This document shows, in pieces, positions 17,906 through 27,499 of a DNA stretch of 64,000 nt; the stretch's first letter is position 1; the number at the start of each line of letters is the position of its first letter. The translations under genes were made by a program, and so were the position numbers. The stretch is from Pseudomonadota bacterium. GTDB lineage: Bacteria > Pseudomonadota > Alphaproteobacteria > Sphingomonadales > Sphingomonadaceae. The stretch spans positions 124,001 through 188,000 of the forward strand of contig JAIUPN010000003.1 in NCBI GenBank assembly GCA_020160755.1, read 5' to 3'. Below the pieces are notes generated by a model, which did no database searches, had not been told where the DNA came from, and saw only the letters and a program-made list of their open reading frames with translations.

Positions 17906-19188
17906 CAGGCTTCTCCGGGAATGGGGCGTTCGCCGACGACCGACAGGCCATAGCCTTCGAGCCCGACGATATTGCTGTGGGTGGGGGTGAGCAGTTCCAT
18001 CGCATGGACGCCGAGGTCGGCGAGGATCTGCGCGCCGATACCATAAGTGCGAAGGTCCATCCCGCCGGTCGGCGGCGGGAGCGCGTCGGCCTCGGCCGAA
18101 CCGGGAAGCGGGCGCATCAGCATCACGATCACGCCGGCGCCGGCTTCGCCGATCGCGTCCATCGAACGCTGCAGCCGGCGCTTCTTCGGACCCGGGCGGC
18201 CCATGATGTCGTCGAAGAGCGACACGGCGTGCATCCGCACCAAGGTCACGCCGTCGGGATCGACCGGCCCTTTTTGCAGCACCAGATTGACGCTGCCGTC
18301 GACCTTGTTGCGATAGGATTTGAGGCGCCAGTCGCCGCCATAATCCGATTCGAACGGTTCGTCGGAGACGCATTCGACCAGCCGGTCGGTGCGGTTGCGG
18401 TACGCGATCAGGTCGGCGATCGTGCCGATCTTGAGCCCGTGACGCCGCGCGAAGGGGATCAGGTCGTCGAGCCGCGCCATCGTGCCGTCGTCGTTCATGA
18501 TCTCGCAGATCACACCCGACGGGTTGAGCCCCGCGAGTCGTGCGATGTCGACCGAGGCCTCGGTATGGCCCGCGCGCACGAGCACGCCGCCGTCGCGTGC
18601 GATCAGCGGGAAGATATGGCCGGGGGTGACGATATCGTCGCGGCTCTTGCCCGCGTCGATCGCGACCGCGACGGTGCGCGCGCGGTCGCCCGCCGAAATG
18701 CCCGTGGTTACGCCTTCGCGCGCCTCGATCGAGGTGGTGAAGGCGGTTTCGTGTCGCGTGCCGTTGTTGCGGCTCATCAGCTCGAGCCCGAGCGTGTCGA
18801 CGCGCGCCTTGGTGAGCGTCAGGCAGACGAGGCCGCGGCCGTGCGTGACCATGAAATTGATCGCGTCGGGGGTTGCCATCTGGGCGGGGATGACAAGGTC
18901 GCCTTCATTCTCGCGATCCTCATCGTCGACGAGGATGAACATGCGGCCGTTGCGCGCCTCGGCGATGATTTCCTCAGGGCTGGCCATCGGCGACAGCTCG
19001 CTGCCGTTCGCGAGCCAGTTTTCGAGCTTGCGCAGCGTGTCGGCGGTGGGGTTCCAACCGGGCGAATCAAGGTCGCGCAGGCTGTTGGCGTGGAGACCCG
19101 CGGCGCGGGCAAGGCCCGAACGCGACATGGCTCCGTCGTCGACGATGGATCGGATGCGATCGATGAGCTGTGTGGACATGTTGCCCAT
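17905..19188 (-). CDS. ribB: 3,4-dihydroxy-2-butanone 4-phosphate synthase with N-terminal HTH and degenerate RibA domain
   Basis: This 427-residue, three-part protein begins with a helix-turn-helix-like segment (about 5-60; [16 protein letters not shown]). The RibB domain (about 70-270) has the acidic loop RENEGDL at 92-98 and [14 protein letters not shown]. The C-terminal part (about 275-427) is GTP-cyclohydrolase-II-like but lacks the three-cysteine zinc site (C-x-S-E-C...C-D-C-G) needed for activity. It should therefore make dihydroxybutanone phosphate only, and another RibA must exist elsewhere. A GTP cyclohydrolase-like domain without its zinc site recalls the RibBX class. An alternative ATG lies at 19179. 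Confidence 0.88.
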   Translation of the reverse strand: MGNMSTQLIDRIRSIVDDGAMSRSGLARAAGLHANSLRDLDSPGWNPTADTLRKLENWLANGSELSPMASPEEIIAEARNGRMFILVDDEDRENEGDLVIPAQMATPDAINFMVTHGRGLVCLTLTKARVDTLGLELMSRNNGTRHETAFTTSIEAREGVTTGISAGDRARTVAVAIDAGKSRDDIVTPGHIFPLIARDGGVLVRAGHTEASVDIARLAGLNPSGVICEIMNDDGTMARLDDLIPFARRHGLKIGTIADLIAYRNRTDRLVECVSDEPFESDYGGDWRLKSYRNKVDGSVNLVLQKGPVDPDGVTLVRMHAVSLFDDIMGRPGPKKRRLQRSMDAIGEAGAGVIVMLMRPLPGSAEADALPPPTGGMDLRTYGIGAQILADLGVHAMELLTPTHSNIVGLEGYGLSVVGERPIPGEA

Positions 19189-19245
19189 GTCTCACACTGA
19201 AATGTGATAGTCAATCAGTATATCACATTGGGCTGGTTGGGCTGG

Positions 19246-19866
19246 CTATTTGGGGCCGAAGCTCGGTCCGAAGTCGCGAGCCGGCGCATCGCTTTTGGCA
19301 TCGAGCAGTGCGACGATCTGACCACTCCGGTCGTCGCGTTTGGCATAGTCGCGCGCCGACATGCCGGCGACATGGTCGGCCTTGTCGGGGTTGGCGCCGC
19401 GCTTCACGAGCAGGCGGACCATCGCGGCGTTCTTTGCCTGCACCGCGAGGATCAGCGCGGTTTCGCCGCGCCGGTTGGCCTGGTCGACGGGCGCCCGGCG
19501 ATTGAGCAGCTCCTCCGCGCCGTCGGCGAAATTGAGCAGCGCGGCGTGCATCAGCGGGGTCACGCCCTGCCGGTCGGCGATCGACGGATCGGCATCCTTG
19601 GCGAGCAGGAAGCGCAGCCAGGTCGCGTCGCGCCGCTTGGTGACGATGGCCAGCGCGGTTTCTCCCGATTCGGGGTGCCGCGTGTTGATCAGTGACGCAT
19701 CGCCCTTCAGCGCATCGGTCGCCTTGGTCCCGTCGCGGCTTTCGACCGCTTGCAGGAAGGCATAGCCGCCGCGGAACTGCGCCTGCGCGGGCGCCTGGAA
19801 CAGGCCCGTCGCGGCGAGCAGCGCGAGGATGAAAGAGGCGAGGCGGAACTCCGCGCGTCGAAACAT
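19246..19866 (-). CDS. Exported ankyrin repeat protein
   Basis: This 206-residue protein has an N-terminal signal peptide (about 1-30, ending APAQAQ). Four or so ankyrin repeats follow (GETALAIVTKRRDATWLRFLL; GVTPLMHAALLNFADGAEELL; GETALILAVQAKNAAMVRLLV). Probably periplasmic and protein-binding. Ankyrin proteins of this type sometimes accompany catalase or envelope-stress genes, but nothing nearby identifies a partner. It is divergent from the SCO1 gene. Confidence 0.8.
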   Translation of the reverse strand: MFRRAEFRLASFILALLAATGLFQAPAQAQFRGGYAFLQAVESRDGTKATDALKGDASLINTRHPESGETALAIVTKRRDATWLRFLLAKDADPSIADRQGVTPLMHAALLNFADGAEELLNRRAPVDQANRRGETALILAVQAKNAAMVRLLVKRGANPDKADHVAGMSARDYAKRDDRSGQIVALLDAKSDAPARDFGPSFGPK

Positions 19867-19954
19867 GATCTGGGCGACCCCTGGGGCAATATGTCCGTCG
19901 CTCGCGCGACGACAAAGGTTGATTTTCGGCGACTAGCCGACCAAGGCTGGCCAC

Positions 19955-20599
19955 ATGATGAATATCGCAAATATGGGACAAAGGCTGGTCCGTGCAAGCC
20001 TGATCCTCGCTTTCGGTGCGGCGCTGGCCGGATGCAACGGCGCGGCCGACACCGCGCCCGCCAAGCCGCCGCTCGAAGGGGCGCGCATCGGCGGCGCCTT
20101 CACGCTCACCGACCAGAATGGCAAGACGGTCCGCGACAGCGATTTTGCCGGGCAATATCGCCTCGTTTATTTCGGCTACAGCTTCTGCCCCGACATCTGC
20201 CCGGTCGACCTGCAAAAGCTGATGCGCGGTCTGTCGCAGTTCGAAAAGGCCGACGCCGCGCGCGGCGCCAAGGTCGCGCCGCTCTTCATTACCGTCGATC
20301 CCGCGCGCGATACCCCCGAAGCGCTGAAGCCCTTCGTCGCGCGCTATCATCCGCGCCTGCTCGGCCTCACCGGCACGCCCGAACAGATCGCCGCGGTCGC
20401 GAAAGCGTTTGTGGTCACTTACAACAAGGTGCCGGGCTCGGCGCCCGACCGCTATCTGATGGCGCATAGCCAGCTTGCCTTCCTGATGGATCCCCACGGC
20501 AAGCCGCTCGCGCTGCTGCCGCTCGACGATCCGTCGACCGACGCCGACGAGGGCGCGCCCGACAAGGTCGCCGCCGAACTGGCGAAATGGGTCAAATGA
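19955..20599 (+). CDS. SCO1/SenC family copper chaperone lipoprotein
   Basis: This 214-residue thioredoxin-fold protein delivers copper to cytochrome c oxidase CuA or maintains its thiols. The lipobox LAGC gives acylation at Cys27. The copper ligands are Cys78 and Cys82 in FCPDIC and the His of AHSQLAF near 169. It overlaps the next start by 4 bp (ATGA). A start at the second Met (residue 7) is possible. Confidence 0.9.
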   Translation: MMNIANMGQRLVRASLILAFGAALAGCNGAADTAPAKPPLEGARIGGAFTLTDQNGKTVRDSDFAGQYRLVYFGYSFCPDICPVDLQKLMRGLSQFEKADAARGAKVAPLFITVDPARDTPEALKPFVARYHPRLLGLTGTPEQIAAVAKAFVVTYNKVPGSAPDRYLMAHSQLAFLMDPHGKPLALLPLDDPSTDADEGAPDKVAAELAKWVK

Positions 20600-21036
20600 T
20601 GGCCGGCGGGCGCCCCTTCTGGGAAGCGCCGCTTGCCACTCTCGACGCGGGGCAATGGGAGGCGCTGTGCGACGGCTGCGGCAAATGCTGCCTCCACAAG
20701 CTGGAGGATGAGGATACGGGCCGCATCTATCCGACCAATGTCGCGTGCCGCCTGCTCGACCTTTCGACCGCGCGCTGCGGCGATTACAAGCATCGCCGCC
20801 GCCATGTCCCCGACTGCCTGACGCTGACCAAGGCGAAGGTGGCCGATATCGAATGGCTGCCGCAGACCTGCGCCTATCGCCTGCGCGCCGAGGGCGAACC
20901 GCTGCCCGACTGGCATTATCTGGTCTGCGGCGATCGCGATGCCGTGCACAGGGCAGGCGAATCGATCGTCGGCTGGACGGTCGGCGAGGATGTCGCGGGG
21001 CCGCTCGAGAATCATCTTGTCGAACGCGCCGTCTGA
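20596..21036 (+). CDS. YcgN family cysteine-cluster protein
   Basis: This ~146-residue protein belongs to the UPF0260/YcgN group, recognised by a CDGCGKCCLHK cluster near the N-terminus and further conserved cysteines (VACRL, RCGDY, DCLTL, TCAYR, VCGD). Such clusters bind zinc or iron; the function is unknown. The ATG at 20596 overlaps the SCO1 stop; in-frame ATGs at 20587 and 20599 are alternatives. Confidence 0.82.
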   Translation: MMAGGRPFWEAPLATLDAGQWEALCDGCGKCCLHKLEDEDTGRIYPTNVACRLLDLSTARCGDYKHRRRHVPDCLTLTKAKVADIEWLPQTCAYRLRAEGEPLPDWHYLVCGDRDAVHRAGESIVGWTVGEDVAGPLENHLVERAV

Positions 21037-21748
21037 CTTCCTCGCCGAAGGGCCGCACATCCGGGTGGGCGATGATGCCTGGCCGGTACGCGTCGTGCGC
21101 CATGCGCAGTCGCGCCGCTATCGCCTCGTCTTCGACGGGGCGCGCGGCGAGCTCCGATTGACCGTGCCGCGGCGCACCAACGAACGCGCCGCCTTGAAAT
21201 GGGCGAGCGAGCAGCAGGCGTGGCTCGTCGAACAGGTCGGCAAGGCGGCGTTGCCGGTGGTCGTCGGGCCGGGCGCGTCACTGCCCTTTCGCGGCACCCT
21301 GCGGCAGGTCGACTGGACGCCGGTGGCGCCGCGCGCAATCCGGCTCGATGACATGGTGCTGCGCGTCGGGGGGCCCGCCGAAAGCGTCGGGCGGCGCATC
21401 GAGCGCTGGCTGAAGGCCGAGGCGCTCGACCTGATGGAGCGCGAAAGCCGCGAAATAGCCGGCGCGGCGGGGCTGGTCGTCGGCCGCGTCGGGGTCGGCG
21501 ACCCGCGCAGCCGCTGGGGCAGCTGCACACATGATGGCGACCTGCGCTACAGCTGGCGGCTCGTCATGGCACCCGACCATGTGCGCCGCGCGACCGTCGC
21601 GCACGAGGTCGCGCACCTTCGCCATATGGATCACAGCGCGGCGTTCCACGCGCTCGTCGACGAATTGCACGATGGCGATGTCGCGGCCGCGCGCGGCTGG
21701 CTGCGCCGCGAGGGGCGCTCGCTCCACCGCTATCGTTTTACCGTCTGA
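20990..21748 (+). CDS. YgjP-type (SprT-like) zinc metallopeptidase
   Basis: This ~252-residue protein has the M48/DUF45 zinc motif HEVAHLRHMDHSAAFH near residues 205-220 and the preceding signature RSRWGSC. The family is soluble and its substrate is poorly defined. Its start lies within the end of the preceding gene. A TTG at 21017 would give a shorter protein beginning at SNAPSDFL and is equally possible. Confidence 0.8.
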   Translation: MSRGRSRIILSNAPSDFLAEGPHIRVGDDAWPVRVVRHAQSRRYRLVFDGARGELRLTVPRRTNERAALKWASEQQAWLVEQVGKAALPVVVGPGASLPFRGTLRQVDWTPVAPRAIRLDDMVLRVGGPAESVGRRIERWLKAEALDLMERESREIAGAAGLVVGRVGVGDPRSRWGSCTHDGDLRYSWRLVMAPDHVRRATVAHEVAHLRHMDHSAAFHALVDELHDGDVAAARGWLRREGRSLHRYRFTV

Positions 21749-21754
21749 GCGCGC

Positions 21755-23947
21755 TCACTCGGAGGTTTCGGATGGCGGCCGCGGCTGCGATCCCCTGGCC
21801 GGGGGCGGCACGACCTTCGGCACCGTCACCATCTTGGGCTGACCGCCATTTTTCGGCACCGCGCCATTGTCGGCGGGCGGGCGGCGGCCGGTCTGTTCCT
21901 CGATCCACTGCTGGTCGAGCACCGGTCCGTCCTCGGTCGGCGGCGGCGGCGGTGCCACGCCTTCGGGCGGCCGGCTGTCATAGGGCAGCTCGATCGGCAT
22001 GCCATTCTCGTCGACGAGCGCACCTTCGCCGGGTTCGCCCATATAGGCCTCTCCCTCGTCCTCGAGCTGCCATTCGGGCAGCACGACCTCGGTGTCGAAT
22101 TGTTCGACCGGGCGGCGCGCCACCGCGACGCGCATATAATCGGCAAAGGCCTTGGCGGGCGCGCGGCCACCCTGCAGCCCGCCGACGGGCTTCGCATCGT
22201 CGCGGCCCATCCAGACACCGGTGGTGATCCCGCTCGAAAAGCCAAGGAACCAGCCGTCCTTGTTGCTCGACGTCGTGCCGGTCTTGCCCGCGACGGGGCG
22301 GCCGATCTGCGCCGCCTTGCCCGTCCCGGTGTTGACCGCGGTCTGCAGCAGGTCGGTGATCCCCGCCGCGACCCAATGGTCGACCAGCGTCTGTCCGCGC
22401 TCGGCAGGGCGCTGATAGAGGAGGTCGCCGCTCGCGGTCGTTACCTTGGTGATGCCATAGGGCTGCACCGACACGCCGCCGCGCGCGACCGCGGCGAACG
22501 CGGCGGTCATGTCGATCACGCGGACCTCGGCGCTGCCGAGCACCATCGACGGGTGGGTGTTGACCGGGGTGGTGATGCCGAAGCGGCGCGCCATATTGGC
22601 GACTGCCGAAAAACCGACCTCGTCGCCGAGCTTCGCCGCCACTGTATTGACCGAATAGGCAAAAGCGCTGCGCAGGTCCATCGTACCCGCGAAACGGCCC
22701 GACGAGTTGCGGGGGCTCCAGCCGTTGATCGTCACGGGTTCGTCGACGACCGCATCGCCGACCTTATAGCCCGCTTCGAGCGCCGCCATATAGACGAACA
22801 GCTTCCACGCCGACCCCGGCTGGCGCAGCGCCTGTGTCGCGCGGTTGTAGTTCGACGCGACATAGTCGGTGCCGCCGACCATAGCGCGCACCGCGCCGTC
22901 GCGGTCGAGCGAAACGAGCGCGCCTTGCACGCCCTTGGGCGTATTCGCCTGGATCGAGGCGGTCGCGGCGCGCTGCATACCCAGATCGATTGTCGTGTAG
23001 ACGTCGAGCGCCTCGCTGCCTTCGTCGATCAGCATGTCGAGCTGCGGCAGCGCCCAGTCGCTGAAATAGCGCGCGCTGTTCTGCCCGGTTTCCTTCGCGA
23101 GCTGGACATTCGCGGGTTCGGCGCTGTCGGCCTGCGCCTGCGTGATGACGCCGGCGTCGACCATGACGTCGAGCACGACGCCTGCGCGGCCGAGCGCCGC
23201 CTGCGCGTCGGCGGTCGGCGAATAGCGCGACGGCGCCTTCACCAGCCCCGCAACCACCGCGGCCTCGGACAGCGACATTTCGGTCGCGCTGTGGCCGAAG
23301 AAACTGTTCGACGCGGCGTCGATGCCATAGCTGCCACCGCCGAAATAGACCTTGTTCAGGTAAAGCTCGAGGATCTCGTCCTTCGAGAATTTCCATTCGA
23401 GCGCGAGCGCGAGGATCATCTCGCGCGCCTTGCGCTTGAAATCATAGCTGTTCGACAGGAAGATGTTGCGCGCGAGCTGCTGCGTGATTGTCGATGCGCC
23501 CTGCAGGCGCCGGCCGCTGCCGCGATTTTGCAGCGCCACGGCTGCGGCGCGCGCCATGCCGACCGGGTCAAGCCCGGGATGATAGCGAAAGCGTCTGTCC
23601 TCGACCGCGACCATCGCGTCCTGCATCACCTGCGGCGTTTCCCTGAGGGTCAGCCAGCGGCCGTAGTTTGGCCCCAGCGACAGGAAGACGGTGCCGTCGG
23701 CAGCGCGAACGCGGATCGTCTGACCCGCGGGCGATTTCTTGAGCTCCTCGAAGCTCGGCATACGCTGGACGGCAATGCCGACCGCCACAGCGAGCGCGAC
23801 AAAGCCGACGACCGCGAGGCCGAGGCCCCAGCGAAAGGCACGGCGCAGCCACACGCGCCAGCGCGGCGGCTCGCCGCCGGGCGTGCCGCTGCCTTTGCTG
23901 GACGATGACGATTGTTTCGACGAAGCCTGCTGTCTTTCGCGGCGCAA
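21755..23947 (-). CDS. Class A penicillin-binding protein 1A
   Basis: This 730-residue bifunctional peptidoglycan synthase has a basic Ser-rich cytoplasmic tail (1-38) and a membrane anchor (about 40-60). A GT51 glycosyltransferase domain has catalytic Glu116 in EDRRF and the QGASTITQQLARN helix. The transpeptidase has Ser379-x-x-Lys382 in GSAWK, SVN and KTGTT. A Pro/Glu-rich C-terminal tail follows. The start is a TTG preceded by AAGGGAAGGAA at a suitable distance. Confidence 0.92.
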   Translation of the reverse strand: MRRERQQASSKQSSSSSKGSGTPGGEPPRWRVWLRRAFRWGLGLAVVGFVALAVAVGIAVQRMPSFEELKKSPAGQTIRVRAADGTVFLSLGPNYGRWLTLRETPQVMQDAMVAVEDRRFRYHPGLDPVGMARAAAVALQNRGSGRRLQGASTITQQLARNIFLSNSYDFKRKAREMILALALEWKFSKDEILELYLNKVYFGGGSYGIDAASNSFFGHSATEMSLSEAAVVAGLVKAPSRYSPTADAQAALGRAGVVLDVMVDAGVITQAQADSAEPANVQLAKETGQNSARYFSDWALPQLDMLIDEGSEALDVYTTIDLGMQRAATASIQANTPKGVQGALVSLDRDGAVRAMVGGTDYVASNYNRATQALRQPGSAWKLFVYMAALEAGYKVGDAVVDEPVTINGWSPRNSSGRFAGTMDLRSAFAYSVNTVAAKLGDEVGFSAVANMARRFGITTPVNTHPSMVLGSAEVRVIDMTAAFAAVARGGVSVQPYGITKVTTASGDLLYQRPAERGQTLVDHWVAAGITDLLQTAVNTGTGKAAQIGRPVAGKTGTTSSNKDGWFLGFSSGITTGVWMGRDDAKPVGGLQGGRAPAKAFADYMRVAVARRPVEQFDTEVVLPEWQLEDEGEAYMGEPGEGALVDENGMPIELPYDSRPPEGVAPPPPPTEDGPVLDQQWIEEQTGRRPPADNGAVPKNGGQPKMVTVPKVVPPPARGSQPRPPSETSE

Positions 23948-24001
23948 AGCCGGTGTTCCTTCCCTTACTGCGCCCCTGATGCGTCAGTCCGGGAAGGAAT
24001 T

Positions 24002-24409
24002 TCAGTCCTTGCCGGTTGTCGCCTCTTCCTGCCCGCGGTCCGCGAAGTCAAGCGCCGCGCTGTTGATGCAATAGCGCAATCCGGTCGGTCCGGGGCCGTC
24101 GGGGAAGACATGGCCGAGGTGGCCTTCGCATTTCGCGCAGCGTACTTCAGTGCGAACCATGCCGTGGCTGGTGTCGGTCAGCTCGGCGACCGACGCTTCG
24201 TTCGCGGGCGCGGTATAGCTTGGCCAGCCCGATCCGCTGTCATATTTGGTGCGGCTGTCGAACAAGGGCTCGCCGCAACTCGCGCAGCGATACATGCCGT
24301 CGCCCTTATGGTCGGTATATTTGCCGGTGAAGGCGCGTTCGGTGCCGCCTTCGCGCAGCACATGATAGGCCATCGGGTCGAGATCGGCGTCGGATTTTCT
24401 ATCGGTCAT
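24002..24409 (-). CDS. msrB: Peptide-methionine (R)-S-oxide reductase MsrB
   Basis: This 135-residue repair enzyme reduces methionine-R-sulfoxide in proteins. The catalytic Cys is 114 in RYCINSAAL, the zinc-binding pairs are Cys42/45 and Cys91/94, and GSGWPSY and HLGHVF are the active-site fingerprints. The resolving thiol must come from thioredoxin or another Cys. I chose the ATG at 24409; the longer frame upstream to 24760 overlaps the end of the oxidoreductase gene. Confidence 0.93.
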   Translation of the reverse strand: MTDRKSDADLDPMAYHVLREGGTERAFTGKYTDHKGDGMYRCASCGEPLFDSRTKYDSGSGWPSYTAPANEASVAELTDTSHGMVRTEVRCAKCEGHLGHVFPDGPGPTGLRYCINSAALDFADRGQEEATTGKD

Positions 24410-24503
24410 GGCGGATCGGCTCCTGAAGCGGCAGCCCGGCCCGGGCGTCGCCGCGTTGCCTCCTATATCGGTGCGGACGCGCCCCGCTGCAAGGCTGCGC
24501 CGT

Positions 24504-25610
24504 TCAATCGCCGCGAATCCGCGTCGCGCGCATCGCCCAGCGGACGAGGGGTGGAAGGCTTGATGCCAGCGACACCAGCGCGCCCGCGGTCCGCAGATTC
24601 TCGCCTGTCCGCCAGGCGAGGTTCGCGACGGCGAAGGGGCGCACCATGCGGGCGGCGAGCGCGCGTTGATAGGCGGGCGCTGCCCCGCCACCGCCGTAAC
24701 GCCACGCCGCCACCGCGGCATCGGCGCTCGCAAGGGCGAGTCCCATACCCTCGCCCGCAAGGCTGGGGATCACGCCGGCCTGATCGCCGAGCCGGAACAG
24801 CCCCGAGGACGTATCGCGCGCGCGCCATCCGTAAGGGACATGCCCGATCGCATCGATATTATTCGCCCGGTCGGCGTACGCGAGCCGCTCGCCGAGTCGA
24901 GGGTGCGCGTCGCCGAGCGCGCGCAGCAGCGCCGCGGGGCCGCCCCCGGCCTCGTCGAGGCGCGATTTGTGAACCGCAAGGCACAGGTTGGCGCTGCCGT
25001 CTTCCTGTCGCACCAGCCCGGCGTAGCCGCGGTCGAACAGGTGGAGTTCGACCGCGTCGCCGACCAGCCGGTCGAGCGCAGCGTGGTGCGGAAGCCGCAG
25101 CCGCAGGCCCATCACCGGATCGGCGCGCTGCCATGCTGCGGGCTCACGCGGAAAGCCGCGAAAGCCATGCTTGCCAGCGGCGAGAAAAAGCGCCGGGGCC
25201 GAAAGCGCGGCGCCGTCGCGCGTCTGCACGCAGCCGCCCTCGATCATCGTCGCGTGAACCCCGCGCTCAAAGCTGGCGCCCGCGGCCTCCGCTGCGGCCT
25301 GCAAGGCGCCGTCGAGGCGGCGCCGCGACACGCCTATCGCGGGTGCGGGGAGCGTGGTTTCGCTGTATCGGCCGCCCGCGAACAGCCGTACGCAGGTCAC
25401 TCGCTGGCGGCCGAGTTCTGCGCGGTCGAGACCCAGCGCGTCGAGCCGCGCGAGCGACTGCCAGCTCAGGAAGCCGCCGCACAGCGCATCGCCCGTTTCG
25501 CGCGCGCGTTCGAGGAGCAGGACCTTTGCGCCGCCGCGCGCGAGTCCGATCGCTGCGGCCGACCCGGCGGGTCCGGCGCCGACGACGATCGCGTCGGTCC
25601 CGGTCCCCAT
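24504..25610 (-). CDS. FAD-dependent oxidoreductase of the polyketide cassette (geranylgeranyl-reductase/hydroxylase-like)
   Basis: This 368-residue flavoprotein has the dinucleotide fold GAGPAG at 11-16 and the second FAD motif [20 protein letters not shown]. Such single-component enzymes act either as aromatic hydroxylases or as isoprenoid/menaquinone reductases. It is the last gene of a three-gene unit with a methyltransferase (13 bp upstream) and a type III polyketide synthase, so it most likely oxidises the methylated polyketide. Start at 25610; a GTG six bases earlier is possible. Confidence 0.82.
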   Translation of the reverse strand: MGTGTDAIVVGAGPAGSAAAIGLARGGAKVLLLERARETGDALCGGFLSWQSLARLDALGLDRAELGRQRVTCVRLFAGGRYSETTLPAPAIGVSRRRLDGALQAAAEAAGASFERGVHATMIEGGCVQTRDGAALSAPALFLAAGKHGFRGFPREPAAWQRADPVMGLRLRLPHHAALDRLVGDAVELHLFDRGYAGLVRQEDGSANLCLAVHKSRLDEAGGGPAALLRALGDAHPRLGERLAYADRANNIDAIGHVPYGWRARDTSSGLFRLGDQAGVIPSLAGEGMGLALASADAAVAAWRYGGGGAAPAYQRALAARMVRPFAVANLAWRTGENLRTAGALVSLASSLPPLVRWAMRATRIRGD

Positions 25611-25623
25611 CCCCGTCACGGCG

Positions 25624-26337
25624 TCACCGGATGCGCTCGACGCAGAGGCGGTAGGGAAAGCTGCGGAAGATGCGGCAATCGCTCGCCGTATCGGGCAGCG
25701 CTTCGGCCAGCATCGCCCGCCATTCGGCGCGGCGAAAGCTGCGCCCGACCGATAGCTGCCCGTCGCGCCGCACGATCGGGTCAACCCACGCCAGTGCCGC
25801 GAGCAGCGGATAGCCGGCAAAGGGCAGGCGCCGGCGGTGGAGGTCGTTGACCAGCCAGCCGCGCGCCGCCTCTTTCTCCATGAAGCGCAGGAATTCGGTG
25901 CGCTGCGTGGGCGTCATATGGTGGCTGACGAGGCTGGAGATGACGAGGTCCCACCCCTGCCCTGCGAGCGCCCGGTAATCGCCGGTGATCAGGCGCGCGC
26001 GCGCGCCGAGCCGCGTTGCCGCCACGATTTCGCTTTTGCGATTGAGGTCGACGCCGACAAGGTCGAGCGCGACCCCGCGCCGGTCACCCCAGCGCGCGAT
26101 CCGCGCGAGCATGTCGCCCGCGCCGAACCCGACATCGAGGATGCGCCAAGTGCGGTCGCCGACACCACGCGCGCGCACCCGGTCGAGAAAGCCCAGCGTC
26201 GGTCGCGGCGCCATCGTCAGGCCGTTGATCCGCGACAGATCGGCAAGCACCTTCGCATAGCGATCGGGTGGCAGGTCGGCGGCGTCCATCTCCTCGTCCT
26301 GCGCGATCGGAACACGAAGGCTGGCGAAGGGGTTCAT
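25624..26337 (-). CDS. SAM-dependent methyltransferase of the polyketide cassette
   Basis: This 237-residue class I methyltransferase has the SAM-binding motif ILDVGFGAGDML (about 66-77), an acidic ribose-binding residue in LVGVDLN and the post-motif SSLVSHHM. Its start overlaps the stop of the polyketide synthase by 4 bp (ATGA), which makes a role in tailoring the polyketide very likely. Confidence 0.85.
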   Translation of the reverse strand: MNPFASLRVPIAQDEEMDAADLPPDRYAKVLADLSRINGLTMAPRPTLGFLDRVRARGVGDRTWRILDVGFGAGDMLARIARWGDRRGVALDLVGVDLNRKSEIVAATRLGARARLITGDYRALAGQGWDLVISSLVSHHMTPTQRTEFLRFMEKEAARGWLVNDLHRRRLPFAGYPLLAALAWVDPIVRRDGQLSVGRSFRRAEWRAMLAEALPDTASDCRIFRSFPYRLCVERIR

Positions 26338-27404
26338 GGCGCGGTGAAGCGGATCGCTTCGGCGGCGAGCCCGGGGCCGAAGGCGATCGCAATCCCCTCC
26401 CCCTCTGCGCCGCGCGCCATCATGTCGGCGAGCACGAACAGGATCGTCGCCGACGACATATTGCCGAAACGCGCGAGCACGGCGCGGCTGTCGGCGAGCG
26501 CGTCCGGATCGACGTCCAGCGCATGTTCGACCGCGTCGAGCACCGAGCGGCCGCCCGCATGGACCGCGAGCAGCGGCGGCGGTTCGTCGCTACCGAACAA
26601 TTGGCGCCGTACCGTGGGCGCGGCCAGCGCCTCGCGCAGCCGTCCGGGGACTTCGCCCGACAACTGCATCTCGAAACCCCTGTCGCCGATGTCCCAGCGG
26701 ATCAGGTCTGCGCTGTCTTCGAGCGCGAGGCTGCGCCCTTCGCCCAGCGTCAGCCCGTGCGGCGCGGCCGACACGATGCCCGCCGCGGCGCCGTCGCTGA
26801 ACTGCAGCATCATCAGCAGCGGTTCGGCCTCTTCGGCGGGCGACAGGTGCAGGCTCGACAGTTCGACACTGACCACCAGCACGACGGCGCCCGGTTCGGA
26901 CCGCACGATATGCCGCGCGGTGCGCAGCGCGGTGACCCCGGCATAACAGCCCATGAAGCCGATCAGCACGCGCTCGACGGTCGCGGGCAGCCCCAGCCGC
27001 TGCGCGACGATCTGGTCGATCCCGGGCGCGACGAAACCGGTGCAACTCGCGACGACGATATGGGTGACGCGCGCCGGGTCGAGCGCGTCGCCGAGCGCCG
27101 CGATCGCCTCCATCGCAAGATCGGGGGCATATTGTGCATAGGCCGCCATCCGCGCCGACGTCGGCGGCAGCCCGGGGACGTCGTAGAAGCCGCCCGCGCC
27201 AACGGGCGATCCGCCGTCGGCGGTCGGCGGCAGCACCGACCAGCGATGATCGATTCCCGATCGCGCCGCCATGCGAGCAAAGAGCGCGCGCATACGCGGA
27301 TCGGCCAGTCGCGGCGTCGCCCAGTCGATGAACGCCTGGTGGATGTCGTGGTCGGGTACCGCGGTGGCGAGGGCATTGAGCCAAACGGCCGGGGGACTGC
27401 TCAT
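26334..27404 (-). CDS. Type III polyketide synthase
   Basis: This 356-residue chalcone-synthase-fold enzyme builds a polyketide from an acyl-CoA starter and malonyl-CoA. The catalytic triad is complete: Cys153 in GFMGCYAG, His282 in AVHAGG and Asn315 in FGNMSSAT. Bacterial homologues form alkylresorcinols, alkylpyrones or tetrahydroxynaphthalene; the starter cannot be read here. It heads a coupled operon with a methyltransferase and a flavin oxidoreductase and is divergent from a DUF4402 gene. Confidence 0.92.
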   Translation of the reverse strand: MSSPPAVWLNALATAVPDHDIHQAFIDWATPRLADPRMRALFARMAARSGIDHRWSVLPPTADGGSPVGAGGFYDVPGLPPTSARMAAYAQYAPDLAMEAIAALGDALDPARVTHIVVASCTGFVAPGIDQIVAQRLGLPATVERVLIGFMGCYAGVTALRTARHIVRSEPGAVVLVVSVELSSLHLSPAEEAEPLLMMLQFSDGAAAGIVSAAPHGLTLGEGRSLALEDSADLIRWDIGDRGFEMQLSGEVPGRLREALAAPTVRRQLFGSDEPPPLLAVHAGGRSVLDAVEHALDVDPDALADSRAVLARFGNMSSATILFVLADMMARGAEGEGIAIAFGPGLAAEAIRFTAP

Positions 27405-27499
27405 GCCGCGGGTTTGACCGAAAAGCCGGCCGCTGGCCAGTGGATAAGCGAGGGTGTTGTTTTACCCCGGATTAACCATGGCTCGGGTAGGGTGCCCGT

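Noticed and set aside
19189-19245. FMN riboswitch upstream of ribB
   Set aside because: Only about 57 bp lie between ribB and the ankyrin gene, too short for an RFN element, and no conserved RFN motifs are seen. None is seen before ribD either.
22100-23908. 602-codon frame opposite PBP1A
   Set aside because: PBP1A shows all catalytic motifs on the other strand; this frame shows none.
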